A DNA stretch of 64,000 bases, taken from Marinobacterium rhizophilum (GTDB lineage Bacteria; Pseudomonadota; Gammaproteobacteria; Pseudomonadales; Balneatricaceae). This document shows, piece by piece, positions 16,720-23,756 of this stretch. Where the stretch lies: assembly GCF_024397915.1 (NCBI RefSeq), contig NZ_CP073347.1, forward strand, positions 2,170,001 through 2,234,000. Direction: 5' to 3'. A model generated the notes under the pieces. The model ran no database searches, was not told the DNA's origin, and saw only the letters and a program-made list of their open reading frames with translations. How positions within the stretch are numbered: the stretch's first letter is position 1; each line of letters begins with the position of its first letter. A program made the position numbers and the translations under genes.

Positions 16720-18367
16720 AGACTTTCTCCTTGAACGGGGCAACACCGATGCGACGCACCGTATCGATAAACAATTCACCTTCTTCGCGCGATTCGACGT
16801 AGGTCAGCAGCAGCTTCTCCAGCGTGCCGGCGACTTCATCGGCACCCACGGAACGACCCAGCACCTTGCCAAGAGACGCATCTTCCTTGTCGGAACCGCC
16901 GATGGTGATCTGGTACCAGTCCTCACCACCCTTGTCGACACCCAGGATACCGATATGGCCCACGTGGTGATGACCACAGGCGTTGATGCAACCGGACATG
17001 TTGAGGCGGATCTCGCCCAGCTCGTACTGGTAATCCAGGTCTTCGAACTTCTGGTTGATCTGATCGGCAATGCCCAGAGTCTTGGCGTTGGCCAGGGCGC
17101 AGAAATCACCGCCCGGGCACACGATCATGTCGCTGAGCATGTTGATGTTCGGGCGCGCCATGTTGTGCTCGGCCAGCACCTTCCACAGGGCGTACAGGTC
17201 GGCGTTCTTCACATCGGCCAGTACCAGGTTCTGGGTGTGGGTCACGCGGATCTCGCCGCCGCTGTACTGGTCGGCCAGGTCGGCTACGACATCCATCTGC
17301 AGATCGGTGGCATCCCCTGCCGGCGCCAGCATGGGCTTGAGGGAAACGACCACTGCACGATAACCGTTGATCTTGTGCACGACAGTATTCTTCTCGTACC
17401 AGACACGAAAATCCGTATCGGCTTCGAGCTGGGCGTTCAGGCTGACATCCTCGGCAGCTGTCGCGTCGTACTCGAAGGTGTTGAAGAAGTTTTCCACACG
17501 GGTGAACTCTTCAGCCGTGATTTCAAGCTCCGGCTGTTCCGCCTTGACCTGTTCCCACTCGGCTTCCACCAGGCGGGCGAATTCTTCGGCACCCAGCGCC
17601 TGTACCAGAATCTTGATACGGGCCTTGTACTTGTTGTCGCGACGACCGTTCAGGTTGTATACGCGCAGAATGGCATCCAGGTAGGACAGCAGATCCGCCT
17701 TGGGCAGGAAGCTGCGAATCGACTTGCCAATGATCGGCGTACGGCCAAGACCGCCACCGACCAGCACTTCAAAGCCCACTTCGCCGGCATCGTTTTTCAC
17801 CAGGTGCAGGCCGATATCATGCACCTGGGACGCAGCGCGGTCTTTCGGACCACCGGTCACGGCAATCTTGAACTTGCGCGGCAGGTAGGCAAATTCAGGG
17901 TGCAGCGTAGACCACTGGCGAATCAGCTCGCAATAGGGCCGCGGGTCTTCAATTTCGTCGGCATTGACGCCGGCAAAATGGTCCGTGGTGGTATTGCGGA
18001 TACAGTTGCCGGACGTCTGGATGGCATGCATCTGCACCTCAGCCAGCTCGGCCAGAATATCAGGCACTTCTTCCAGCTTCGGCCAGTTGAACTGGACGTT
18101 GGTACGCGTGGTGAAGTGGGCATAGTTCTTGTCATACGTGCGGGCGATATGCCCGAGCTTGCGCATCTGTGTGGATGACAGCAGGCCGTACGGAATTGCA
18201 ACGCGCAGCATCGGCGCCTGACGCTGAATGTACAGGCCATTCATCAGCCGCAGCGGCAAAAACTCTTCGTCCGGCAGCTCACCTGCCAGGAAGCGTCGGG
18301 TCTGGTCACGGAACTGCGCAACACGCGCATCCACCAGTCTCTGGTCTACTTCTGTATATTGATACAT
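16703..18367 (-). CDS. cysI: Sulfite reductase hemoprotein (ferredoxin/CysI type)
   Basis: 554 residues from ATG 18367 (MYQYTEVDQRLVDARV). Reduces sulfite to sulfide by six electrons using siroheme and a [4Fe-4S] cluster. Cluster/siroheme cysteines are CPGGDFC (C-x5-C) and SGCINACGHHH (C-x3-C). The substrate-site region TTRTNVQFNWP and HIARTYDKNYAHFTTR are typical of the nitrite/sulfite reductase family. No flavoprotein CysJ is nearby, so electrons likely come from ferredoxin or another donor, as in Pseudomonas. Upstream (65 bases) is the co-oriented TauE gene; downstream is DUF934. Confidence 0.95.
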   Translation of the reverse strand: MYQYTEVDQRLVDARVAQFRDQTRRFLAGELPDEEFLPLRLMNGLYIQRQAPMLRVAIPYGLLSSTQMRKLGHIARTYDKNYAHFTTRTNVQFNWPKLEEVPDILAELAEVQMHAIQTSGNCIRNTTTDHFAGVNADEIEDPRPYCELIRQWSTLHPEFAYLPRKFKIAVTGGPKDRAASQVHDIGLHLVKNDAGEVGFEVLVGGGLGRTPIIGKSIRSFLPKADLLSYLDAILRVYNLNGRRDNKYKARIKILVQALGAEEFARLVEAEWEQVKAEQPELEITAEEFTRVENFFNTFEYDATAAEDVSLNAQLEADTDFRVWYEKNTVVHKINGYRAVVVSLKPMLAPAGDATDLQMDVVADLADQYSGGEIRVTHTQNLVLADVKNADLYALWKVLAEHNMARPNINMLSDMIVCPGGDFCALANAKTLGIADQINQKFEDLDYQYELGEIRLNMSGCINACGHHHVGHIGILGVDKGGEDWYQITIGGSDKEDASLGKVLGRSVGADEVAGTLEKLLLTYVESREEGELFIDTVRRIGVAPFKEKVYAPAH

Positions 18368-18431
18368 GCTAACTACACCTTGCCTGACGGGGAGGCCCGC
18401 CACTCATCTCAATGCCCGTGGAAAGATTCAA

Positions 18432-19226
18432 TCAGCCTGCCAGCACGAAGCGCAGACCAATCGCGAATAGAATCGACCCCATGATCGGCTGCATCACCCG
18501 CGGCGACAGCCGGACGCCTACATGACTGCCCAGAAACACCCCGGGCAGGGAACCGATCAGCAAGTATAACAGCAATGTCAAATCGACATTACCCATTGAA
18601 TAGTGTCCGGCACCGGCCACGCTGGTCAGCACCACTGCATGCACCAGGTCCGTGCCGACGATGGCCGGCATGCTCATGCGCGGGTACAGCAGAATCAGCA
18701 TGGCCGTACCCAGGGCGCCGGCACCGACCGACGACAGCGTTACCAGCGCGCCCAGCAGCAATCCCATCAGGGTTGTAAACAGCGGACGCCAGCGCCGCGC
18801 CTGGGCCGCCAGCGGATGATTCTCCAGCCGCATGGCGCGCTCGCGAATCTGGTTGCGCAAAAATACGGCGATCGAGGTCAGCACCAGGGACACGCCAAGC
18901 GTCATGTTCATCAGGCTCTCGATGCTTTCCAGCGCTTCGAGGCCCCTGAGGTAATTCAGCGTCAGCAAGCTGCCCGGCACGCTGCCCAGCAACAGCAGGC
19001 CCACCACCTTCCAGTGCACCATCTTGCGCCGCGCATAGGACCACATGCCGCCGAATTTGGTGACCGCAGCATAGATAAGGTCGGTACTCACGGCCACGAC
19101 CGGCGCGATACCGAAGACCACAATCAGGATCGGGGTCATCAGGGCGCCACCGCCGATACCGGTGAGCCCAACGATAAAGCCGACCACCAGGCCGGCAAAA
19201 CTGTATGCGAATTCCATGCTGCTCAA
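18432..19226 (-). CDS. TauE/SafE-family sulfite or organosulfonate exporter
   Basis: 264 residues, about eight membrane helices in two homologous halves. The first half begins GLVVGFIVGLTGIGGGALMTPILI and the second TLMGLLLGALVTLSSVGAGALGTAML, both matching the family repeat. VGTDLVHAVVLTSVAGAGH is also typical. It lies between cysI and the divergent cysDN, so export of excess sulfite during sulfate assimilation is a sensible role, though family substrates vary. Confidence 0.85.
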   Translation of the reverse strand: MSSMEFAYSFAGLVVGFIVGLTGIGGGALMTPILIVVFGIAPVVAVSTDLIYAAVTKFGGMWSYARRKMVHWKVVGLLLLGSVPGSLLTLNYLRGLEALESIESLMNMTLGVSLVLTSIAVFLRNQIRERAMRLENHPLAAQARRWRPLFTTLMGLLLGALVTLSSVGAGALGTAMLILLYPRMSMPAIVGTDLVHAVVLTSVAGAGHYSMGNVDLTLLLYLLIGSLPGVFLGSHVGVRLSPRVMQPIMGSILFAIGLRFVLAG

Positions 19227-19369
19227 CCACTCATGCAGGCGAACTGCTGCTATTAATTGCGGCCAATCATACTGACCACCGCTTATAACTCTAAATACTT
19301 ATTAGAAATTTTGTTATAACCAAAAATAACCACGCAGCGCCTGACGACCCTGTCCTGAATCGCTCGCAT

Positions 19370-19390
19370 CTTATTCCATTTAAGAATAAG
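19370..19390. promoter_or_regulatory. Inverted repeat in the tauE/cysD divergent promoter region
   Basis: CTTATTC and GAATAAG flank a 7-base spacer. The surrounding 293-base divergent gap is AT-rich compared with its neighbours. It is located about 20 bases upstream of a candidate cysD -35 and resembles the AT-rich operators bound by CysB-type LysR activators. Candidate CysB site by position; no cysB gene is in the window. Confidence 0.45.
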
Positions 19391-19410
19391 CGAAGTCGAA
19401 TATATTCTTT

Positions 19411-19438
19411 TTGATTGTATGAACAATGCTGCAATAAT
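19411..19438 (+). promoter_or_regulatory. cysD: Candidate sigma-70 promoter of cysDN
   Basis: TTGATT at 19411-19416 and AATAAT at 19433-19438 with a 16-base spacer, about 80 bases before the cysD start and next to the inverted repeat at 19370-19390. Confidence 0.4.
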
Positions 19439-19519
19439 GCGCCGCATCATCGGTTAATAGCCGTTTGGCCTCCAGGGACCAAACAGTCGACTCAATACAG
19501 GTAAGGAAGGGCTCGATCC

Positions 19520-20437
19520 ATGAATCAGTTGCCGGAACACCGTCTGACACATCTAAGACAGCTGGAAGCCGAGAGCATCCACATCATCCGGGAAGTGGCC
19601 GCGAGCTTTAACAACCCCGTCATGCTGTACTCCGTGGGCAAGGATTCGTCCGTCATGCTGCACCTGGCGCGCAAGGCCTTCCACCCGGGCAAGCCGCCGT
19701 TCCCGCTGATGCACGTGGACACCACCTGGAAATTCCGCGAAATGATCGCCTTCCGCGACCAGATGGCAGAAAAGGCCGGCATGGACCTGATCGTGCACAT
19801 CAACCCCGAGGGCGTCGAGATGGGCATCAGCCCCTTCGTGCACGGTTCCAAAACCCACACCGACGTCATGAAGACCCAGGGCCTGAAGCAGGCGCTGGAC
19901 AAGTACAAGTTTGATGCCGCCTTCGGTGGCGCCCGTCGTGACGAAGAAAAGTCACGCGCCAAGGAGCGTGTGTTTTCGTTCCGCGACAAGCACCACCGCT
20001 GGGATCCGAAAAACCAGCGCCCGGAACTCTGGAACACCTTCAACACCCGCATCGACAAGGGTGAGAGTATCCGTGTCTTCCCGCTGTCCAACTGGACGGA
20101 ACTCGATATCTGGCAGTACATCTACCTCGAGCAGATCGAAATTGTACCGCTGTACTACTCCGCCCTGCGCCCGGTGGTCGAGCGCGATGGCATGCAGATC
20201 ATGGTGGACGACGACCGCCTGCCGCTTGCACCGGGTGAAGAGCCGGTGATGAAAAAGGTGCGTTTCCGCACACTGGGGTGCTACCCGCTGACCGGGGCCG
20301 TCGAGTCCGAAGCCGACACCCTGCCGGAGATCATCCAGGAGATGCTGCTGACCACGACCTCCGAGCGGCAGGGGCGCGCTATCGACCACGACGGCGCAGG
20401 CTCCATGGAACAGAAAAAGATCGAAGGCTACTTCTGA
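19520..20437 (+). CDS. cysD: Sulfate adenylyltransferase subunit 2
   Basis: 305 residues. The catalytic half of ATP sulfurylase, making APS from ATP and sulfate with the CysN GTPase. The PP-loop is YSVGKDSSVMLHLARKAF at about residue 37; the conserved HVDTTWKFREMI, DAAFGGARRDEEKSRAKER and PLSNWTELDIWQYIY segments follow. Length matches E. coli CysD (302). It starts at ATG 19520 with AAGGAAGG upstream and is followed after 125 bases by cysN, so the two are probably one transcript. Confidence 0.97.
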   Translation: MNQLPEHRLTHLRQLEAESIHIIREVAASFNNPVMLYSVGKDSSVMLHLARKAFHPGKPPFPLMHVDTTWKFREMIAFRDQMAEKAGMDLIVHINPEGVEMGISPFVHGSKTHTDVMKTQGLKQALDKYKFDAAFGGARRDEEKSRAKERVFSFRDKHHRWDPKNQRPELWNTFNTRIDKGESIRVFPLSNWTELDIWQYIYLEQIEIVPLYYSALRPVVERDGMQIMVDDDRLPLAPGEEPVMKKVRFRTLGCYPLTGAVESEADTLPEIIQEMLLTTTSERQGRAIDHDGAGSMEQKKIEGYF

Positions 20438-20561
20438 TCAAGCCCCGGAGCTTCGCCATCACTTGCGCCACCGCGCGGGTTCCGGGCAAACCATCCGAAA
20501 CGACACCAGGACGCTGGTGCCGCGGCCAGGCCGCCGGCAGCGTCCAGTTTGGAGCTAAAAC

Positions 20562-22286
20562 ATGAGTCACCAAAGCGACCTGATTGCCACTGATATCCAG
20601 GAATACCTGTCCCAGCACGAAAACAAGGAACTGCTACGGTTCCTGACCTGCGGCAGTGTCGATGACGGCAAATCCACCCTGATCGGCCGCCTGCTGCACG
20701 ATTCCAAGATGATCTACGAAGATCAGCTGGCCGCCATCACTGCCGACAGCAAGAAGTCCGGCACCACCGGCGACGATATCGATCTCGCGCTGCTGGTCGA
20801 TGGCCTGCAGGCCGAACGCGAACAGGGCATTACCATTGATGTGGCCTACCGCTACTTCTCGACCTCACAGCGCAAGTTCATCATTGCCGACACCCCGGGA
20901 CACGAGCAGTACACCCGCAACATGGCCACCGGTGCCTCCACCTGCGACCTGGCCATTATCCTGATCGACGCCCGCCACGGCGTGCAGATACAGACGCGGC
21001 GTCACAGCTTTATCGTTTCCCTGCTGGGCATCAAGCACACCATCGTTGCCATTAACAAGATGGACCTGGTGGACTTCAGCGAGGAACGCTACGAACAGAT
21101 CAAGGCCGACTACCTGGCGTTCGCCAGGGAACTGAACCTGCCGGATCTGAAGTTCGTTCCCCTGTCCGCCCTCAAGGGCGATAACGTGGTCACCCGGTCG
21201 GAAAAATCCCCCTGGTACAAGGGCGAGCCCCTGATGGGCCTGCTGGAGTCCGTCGAACTGGCCAACGACGCCAATTTCGACGAACTGCGCTTTCCGGTGC
21301 AGTACGTCAACCGCCCGCATCTGGATTTTCGCGGCTACTGCGGCACCCTGAGTTCCGGCATCGTGCGCCCGGGCGATGCAGTTACCGTACTGCCCTCCGG
21401 CAAGTCGAGCCGCGTCAAGTCCATCGTCACCTTCGATGGCGACCTGACCGAAGCCTACCCACCGATGTCCGTAACCCTGACGCTGGAAGACGAGATCGAC
21501 ATCTCCCGCGGCGACATCCTGGTGCACAGCGACAAGGTGCCCGACGTCACCAGCCGTTTCGACGCCATGGTGGTGTGGATGGCCGAAGCCGAACTGGTGC
21601 CGGGCCGCACCTACGACGTCAAGCTCGCCACCCAGACCGTGGCCGGCAGCGTGAGCCATATTCGCCACCGCATCGACGTCAACACCCACGAGCAGATTCC
21701 GGCCAGCACCCTGGGCCTGAACGAAATTGCCCGTTGCGAACTGAACATAGAGCGCGCCATCATCGCCGACGATTACCGCGACCACCGCGGCACCGGCTCC
21801 TTCATCATTGTTGATCGCCTGAGCAACGCCACCGTGGCCGCCGGCATGATCATCAATGAAGGCGACCAGGCACAGCTGGGCGACATCGACACCATCAGTG
21901 CCGAATCCCTGGTGAGCCGCAGCGACAAGGAGCGCCGCTACGGCCAGCGCGCTGGCGTTATCAGCGTCAGCGGCGGCGACGAAGCGGCCCGCGATCAGCT
22001 GCTCTACAGCACCGAAAAGCGCCTGTTCGATGCCGGTCGTGCCGTGGCGGTGCTGACACCGCGCAACCTGCCGGCTGTGCTGCAGGCAAATCTTGCCGAA
22101 ACCGCCGCGCTGCTGGCCGACAACGGTCTGGTCGTGCTGGTCGACAGCGACAGCACGCTACCGGGTGCGCTTAGCGTCAACCTGGACGGCCAGGCAGGTG
22201 ATCTACGCCTGAACGGCGCAGCCCAGAGCCCGCAGGAGCAGGTAAAAGCGCTGCTGGCACTGCTCAAGGCACACGCACTGGCGTAA
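20562..22286 (+). CDS. cysN: Sulfate adenylyltransferase subunit 1 with vestigial APS-kinase-like C-terminus
   Basis: 574 residues. GTPase half of ATP sulfurylase: G1 GSVDDGKSTLIGRLL, G3 DTPGHEQYTRNM, G4 NKMDLVD, then two beta-barrel domains to about residue 448. E. coli CysN ends near 475 and Pseudomonas CysNC runs to about 633 with a full APS kinase. Here residues 449-574 align along their length with CysC (SRSDKERRYGQRAGV, EKRLFDAGRAVAVL, LLADNGLVVLVDS, LRLNGAAQSPQEQVKALLALL), but the P-loop GLSGSGKST is replaced by VSGGDEAAR and the middle is deleted. So the kinase domain should be inactive, which suits an APS-reductase pathway. Confidence 0.93.
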   Translation: MSHQSDLIATDIQEYLSQHENKELLRFLTCGSVDDGKSTLIGRLLHDSKMIYEDQLAAITADSKKSGTTGDDIDLALLVDGLQAEREQGITIDVAYRYFSTSQRKFIIADTPGHEQYTRNMATGASTCDLAIILIDARHGVQIQTRRHSFIVSLLGIKHTIVAINKMDLVDFSEERYEQIKADYLAFARELNLPDLKFVPLSALKGDNVVTRSEKSPWYKGEPLMGLLESVELANDANFDELRFPVQYVNRPHLDFRGYCGTLSSGIVRPGDAVTVLPSGKSSRVKSIVTFDGDLTEAYPPMSVTLTLEDEIDISRGDILVHSDKVPDVTSRFDAMVVWMAEAELVPGRTYDVKLATQTVAGSVSHIRHRIDVNTHEQIPASTLGLNEIARCELNIERAIIADDYRDHRGTGSFIIVDRLSNATVAAGMIINEGDQAQLGDIDTISAESLVSRSDKERRYGQRAGVISVSGGDEAARDQLLYSTEKRLFDAGRAVAVLTPRNLPAVLQANLAETAALLADNGLVVLVDSDSTLPGALSVNLDGQAGDLRLNGAAQSPQEQVKALLALLKAHALA

Positions 22287-22318
22287 GCTCTGCCAGCGCG
22301 GACCTGCCCTGACGGCAC

Positions 22319-22357
22319 CCTCGGGCCCGGCACAGACTCCTGTGACCGGGCCCGAGG
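22319..22357 (+). terminator. Strong hairpin after cysN
   Basis: CCTCGGGCCCGG pairs perfectly with CCGGGCCCGAGG; inside it CACAG pairs with CTGTG around a 4-base loop, giving about 17 bp with one bulge. It lies 33 bases after the cysN stop with only a weak T-tail (GTTAATAAG). The remaining 200 bases before rnfA hold no visible gene and presumably carry the rnf promoter. Confidence 0.75.
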
Positions 22358-22561
22358 CGTTAATAAGACTGCTTATTCCGGACTCAAGCCTGTACCCGGA
22401 CGGGGACAATCCGGTAAAATTCTGCGCTCGTTTTCGACCGGGCACGGGTTGTCGGTACTTTCACCCATAAAGCTCCCGGTAAATTTTCTGGCGGGTGCGC
22501 CGCGCAACAGCGCGCCCTTGAGCGGCAAACTGGCCGCGCCCTACGCAACTAGAGCATCGCG

Positions 22562-23143
22562 ATGACGGAATTTCTGCTTATTCTGATCAGCACCGTGCTG
22601 GTGAATAACTTCGTACTGGTGCAGTTTCTTGGCCTCTGTCCCTTTATGGGCGTCTCCAACAAGCTGGAAACCGCCATGGGCATGTCCCTGGCGACCACCT
22701 TTGTACTGACGCTGTCATCCCTGTGCAGCTACCTGGTGTACACCTACCTGCTGGCACCGCTGGAGATGGCCTTCCTCAAGACCATCGCCTTCATTCTGGT
22801 TATTGCCGTAGTGGTGCAGTTCACCGAAATGGTGGTGCGAAAAACCAGCCCGCTGCTGTACCGGGTGCTGGGTATATTTCTGCCCCTGATCACCACCAAC
22901 TGCGCCGTGCTCGGCGTGGCGCTGCTCAATATCAAGAAAATGAACGGCTTTATGGAATCCATTGTCTACGGTTTCGGCGCCGCGGTGGGCTTTTCCCTGG
23001 CCCTGATCCTGTTTTCAGCGATTCGCGAGCGCGTCGCCGTCGCCGATGTTCCGACACCCTTTCGCGGAGCGGCCATCGGCATGGTGACCGCCGGCTTGAT
23101 GTCACTGGCTTTCATGGGCTTCACCGGCCTGGTGTCATTCTGA
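22562..23143 (+). CDS. rnfA: Rnf complex integral-membrane subunit A
   Basis: 193 residues, six helices. RnfA pairs with RnfE in the membrane core of the ferredoxin:NAD+ (or NADH-driven) electron-transport complex; in E. coli the homologous Rsx complex also keeps SoxR reduced. Family signs: VNNFVLVQFLGLCPFMGVSNKLE at the start and PLITTNCAVLGVALLN with the conserved cysteine that holds the intramembrane [2Fe-2S] cluster in RnfA/NqrE. It is first in rnfABCDGE-nth, the usual gammaproteobacterial order; rnfB begins 13 bases later. Confidence 0.97.
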   Translation: MTEFLLILISTVLVNNFVLVQFLGLCPFMGVSNKLETAMGMSLATTFVLTLSSLCSYLVYTYLLAPLEMAFLKTIAFILVIAVVVQFTEMVVRKTSPLLYRVLGIFLPLITTNCAVLGVALLNIKKMNGFMESIVYGFGAAVGFSLALILFSAIRERVAVADVPTPFRGAAIGMVTAGLMSLAFMGFTGLVSF

Positions 23144-23156
23144 GCGGAGAGTACGC

Positions 23157-23756
23157 ATGAGCGCAGTTATTATCGCTATCCTGGTCCTGCTCGGGCTCGC
23201 CGTCGTATTCGGCATCGTGCTGGGCTTCGCCTCGGTGCGTTTCAAGGTCGAAGGCAACCCCATCGTCGATCAGATCGACGCCCTGCTGCCCCAGACGCAG
23301 TGCGGCCAGTGCGGCTACCCGGGCTGCCGCCCCTACGCCGAGGCCATCGCCGGCGGCGACACCATCAACAAGTGCCCGCCCGGCGGCCAGTCCACCATCG
23401 AGGCCCTGGCCGACCTGCTGGACGTTGAAGCCATACCACTGGATGACGAGCACGGCGAGGAAAAGCCCCGCTCTATCGCCTACATCCGCGAAGACGAGTG
23501 CATCGGCTGCACCAAGTGCATCCAGGCCTGCCCGGTGGACGCCATCCTCGGCGCCGCCAAGCAGATGCATACCGTGATCATGTCCGAATGCACCGGCTGC
23601 GATCTCTGTGTTGAACCCTGCCCGGTTGACTGTATCGACATGATCCCGATTGAAACCACCCTCAGCACCTGGAAATGGCCGGCACCCAAGCCCGGTATCC
23701 AGCTGATCGCCACCGACGCCGGTCGCGGCAGTGCCCAGCAGGGAGGACTCGCCTGA
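23157..23756 (+). CDS. rnfB: Rnf electron-transport complex iron-sulfur subunit B
   Basis: 199 residues. An N-terminal membrane anchor (about residues 4-26) precedes the [4Fe-4S] domain TQCGQCGYPGCRPYAEAI and a two-cluster ferredoxin module CIGCTKCIQACPVD and CTGCDLCVEPCPVD. It passes electrons between ferredoxin and the rest of the complex. The stop overlaps the rnfC start (TGATG). Confidence 0.97.
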   Translation: MSAVIIAILVLLGLAVVFGIVLGFASVRFKVEGNPIVDQIDALLPQTQCGQCGYPGCRPYAEAIAGGDTINKCPPGGQSTIEALADLLDVEAIPLDDEHGEEKPRSIAYIREDECIGCTKCIQACPVDAILGAAKQMHTVIMSECTGCDLCVEPCPVDCIDMIPIETTLSTWKWPAPKPGIQLIATDAGRGSAQQGGLA

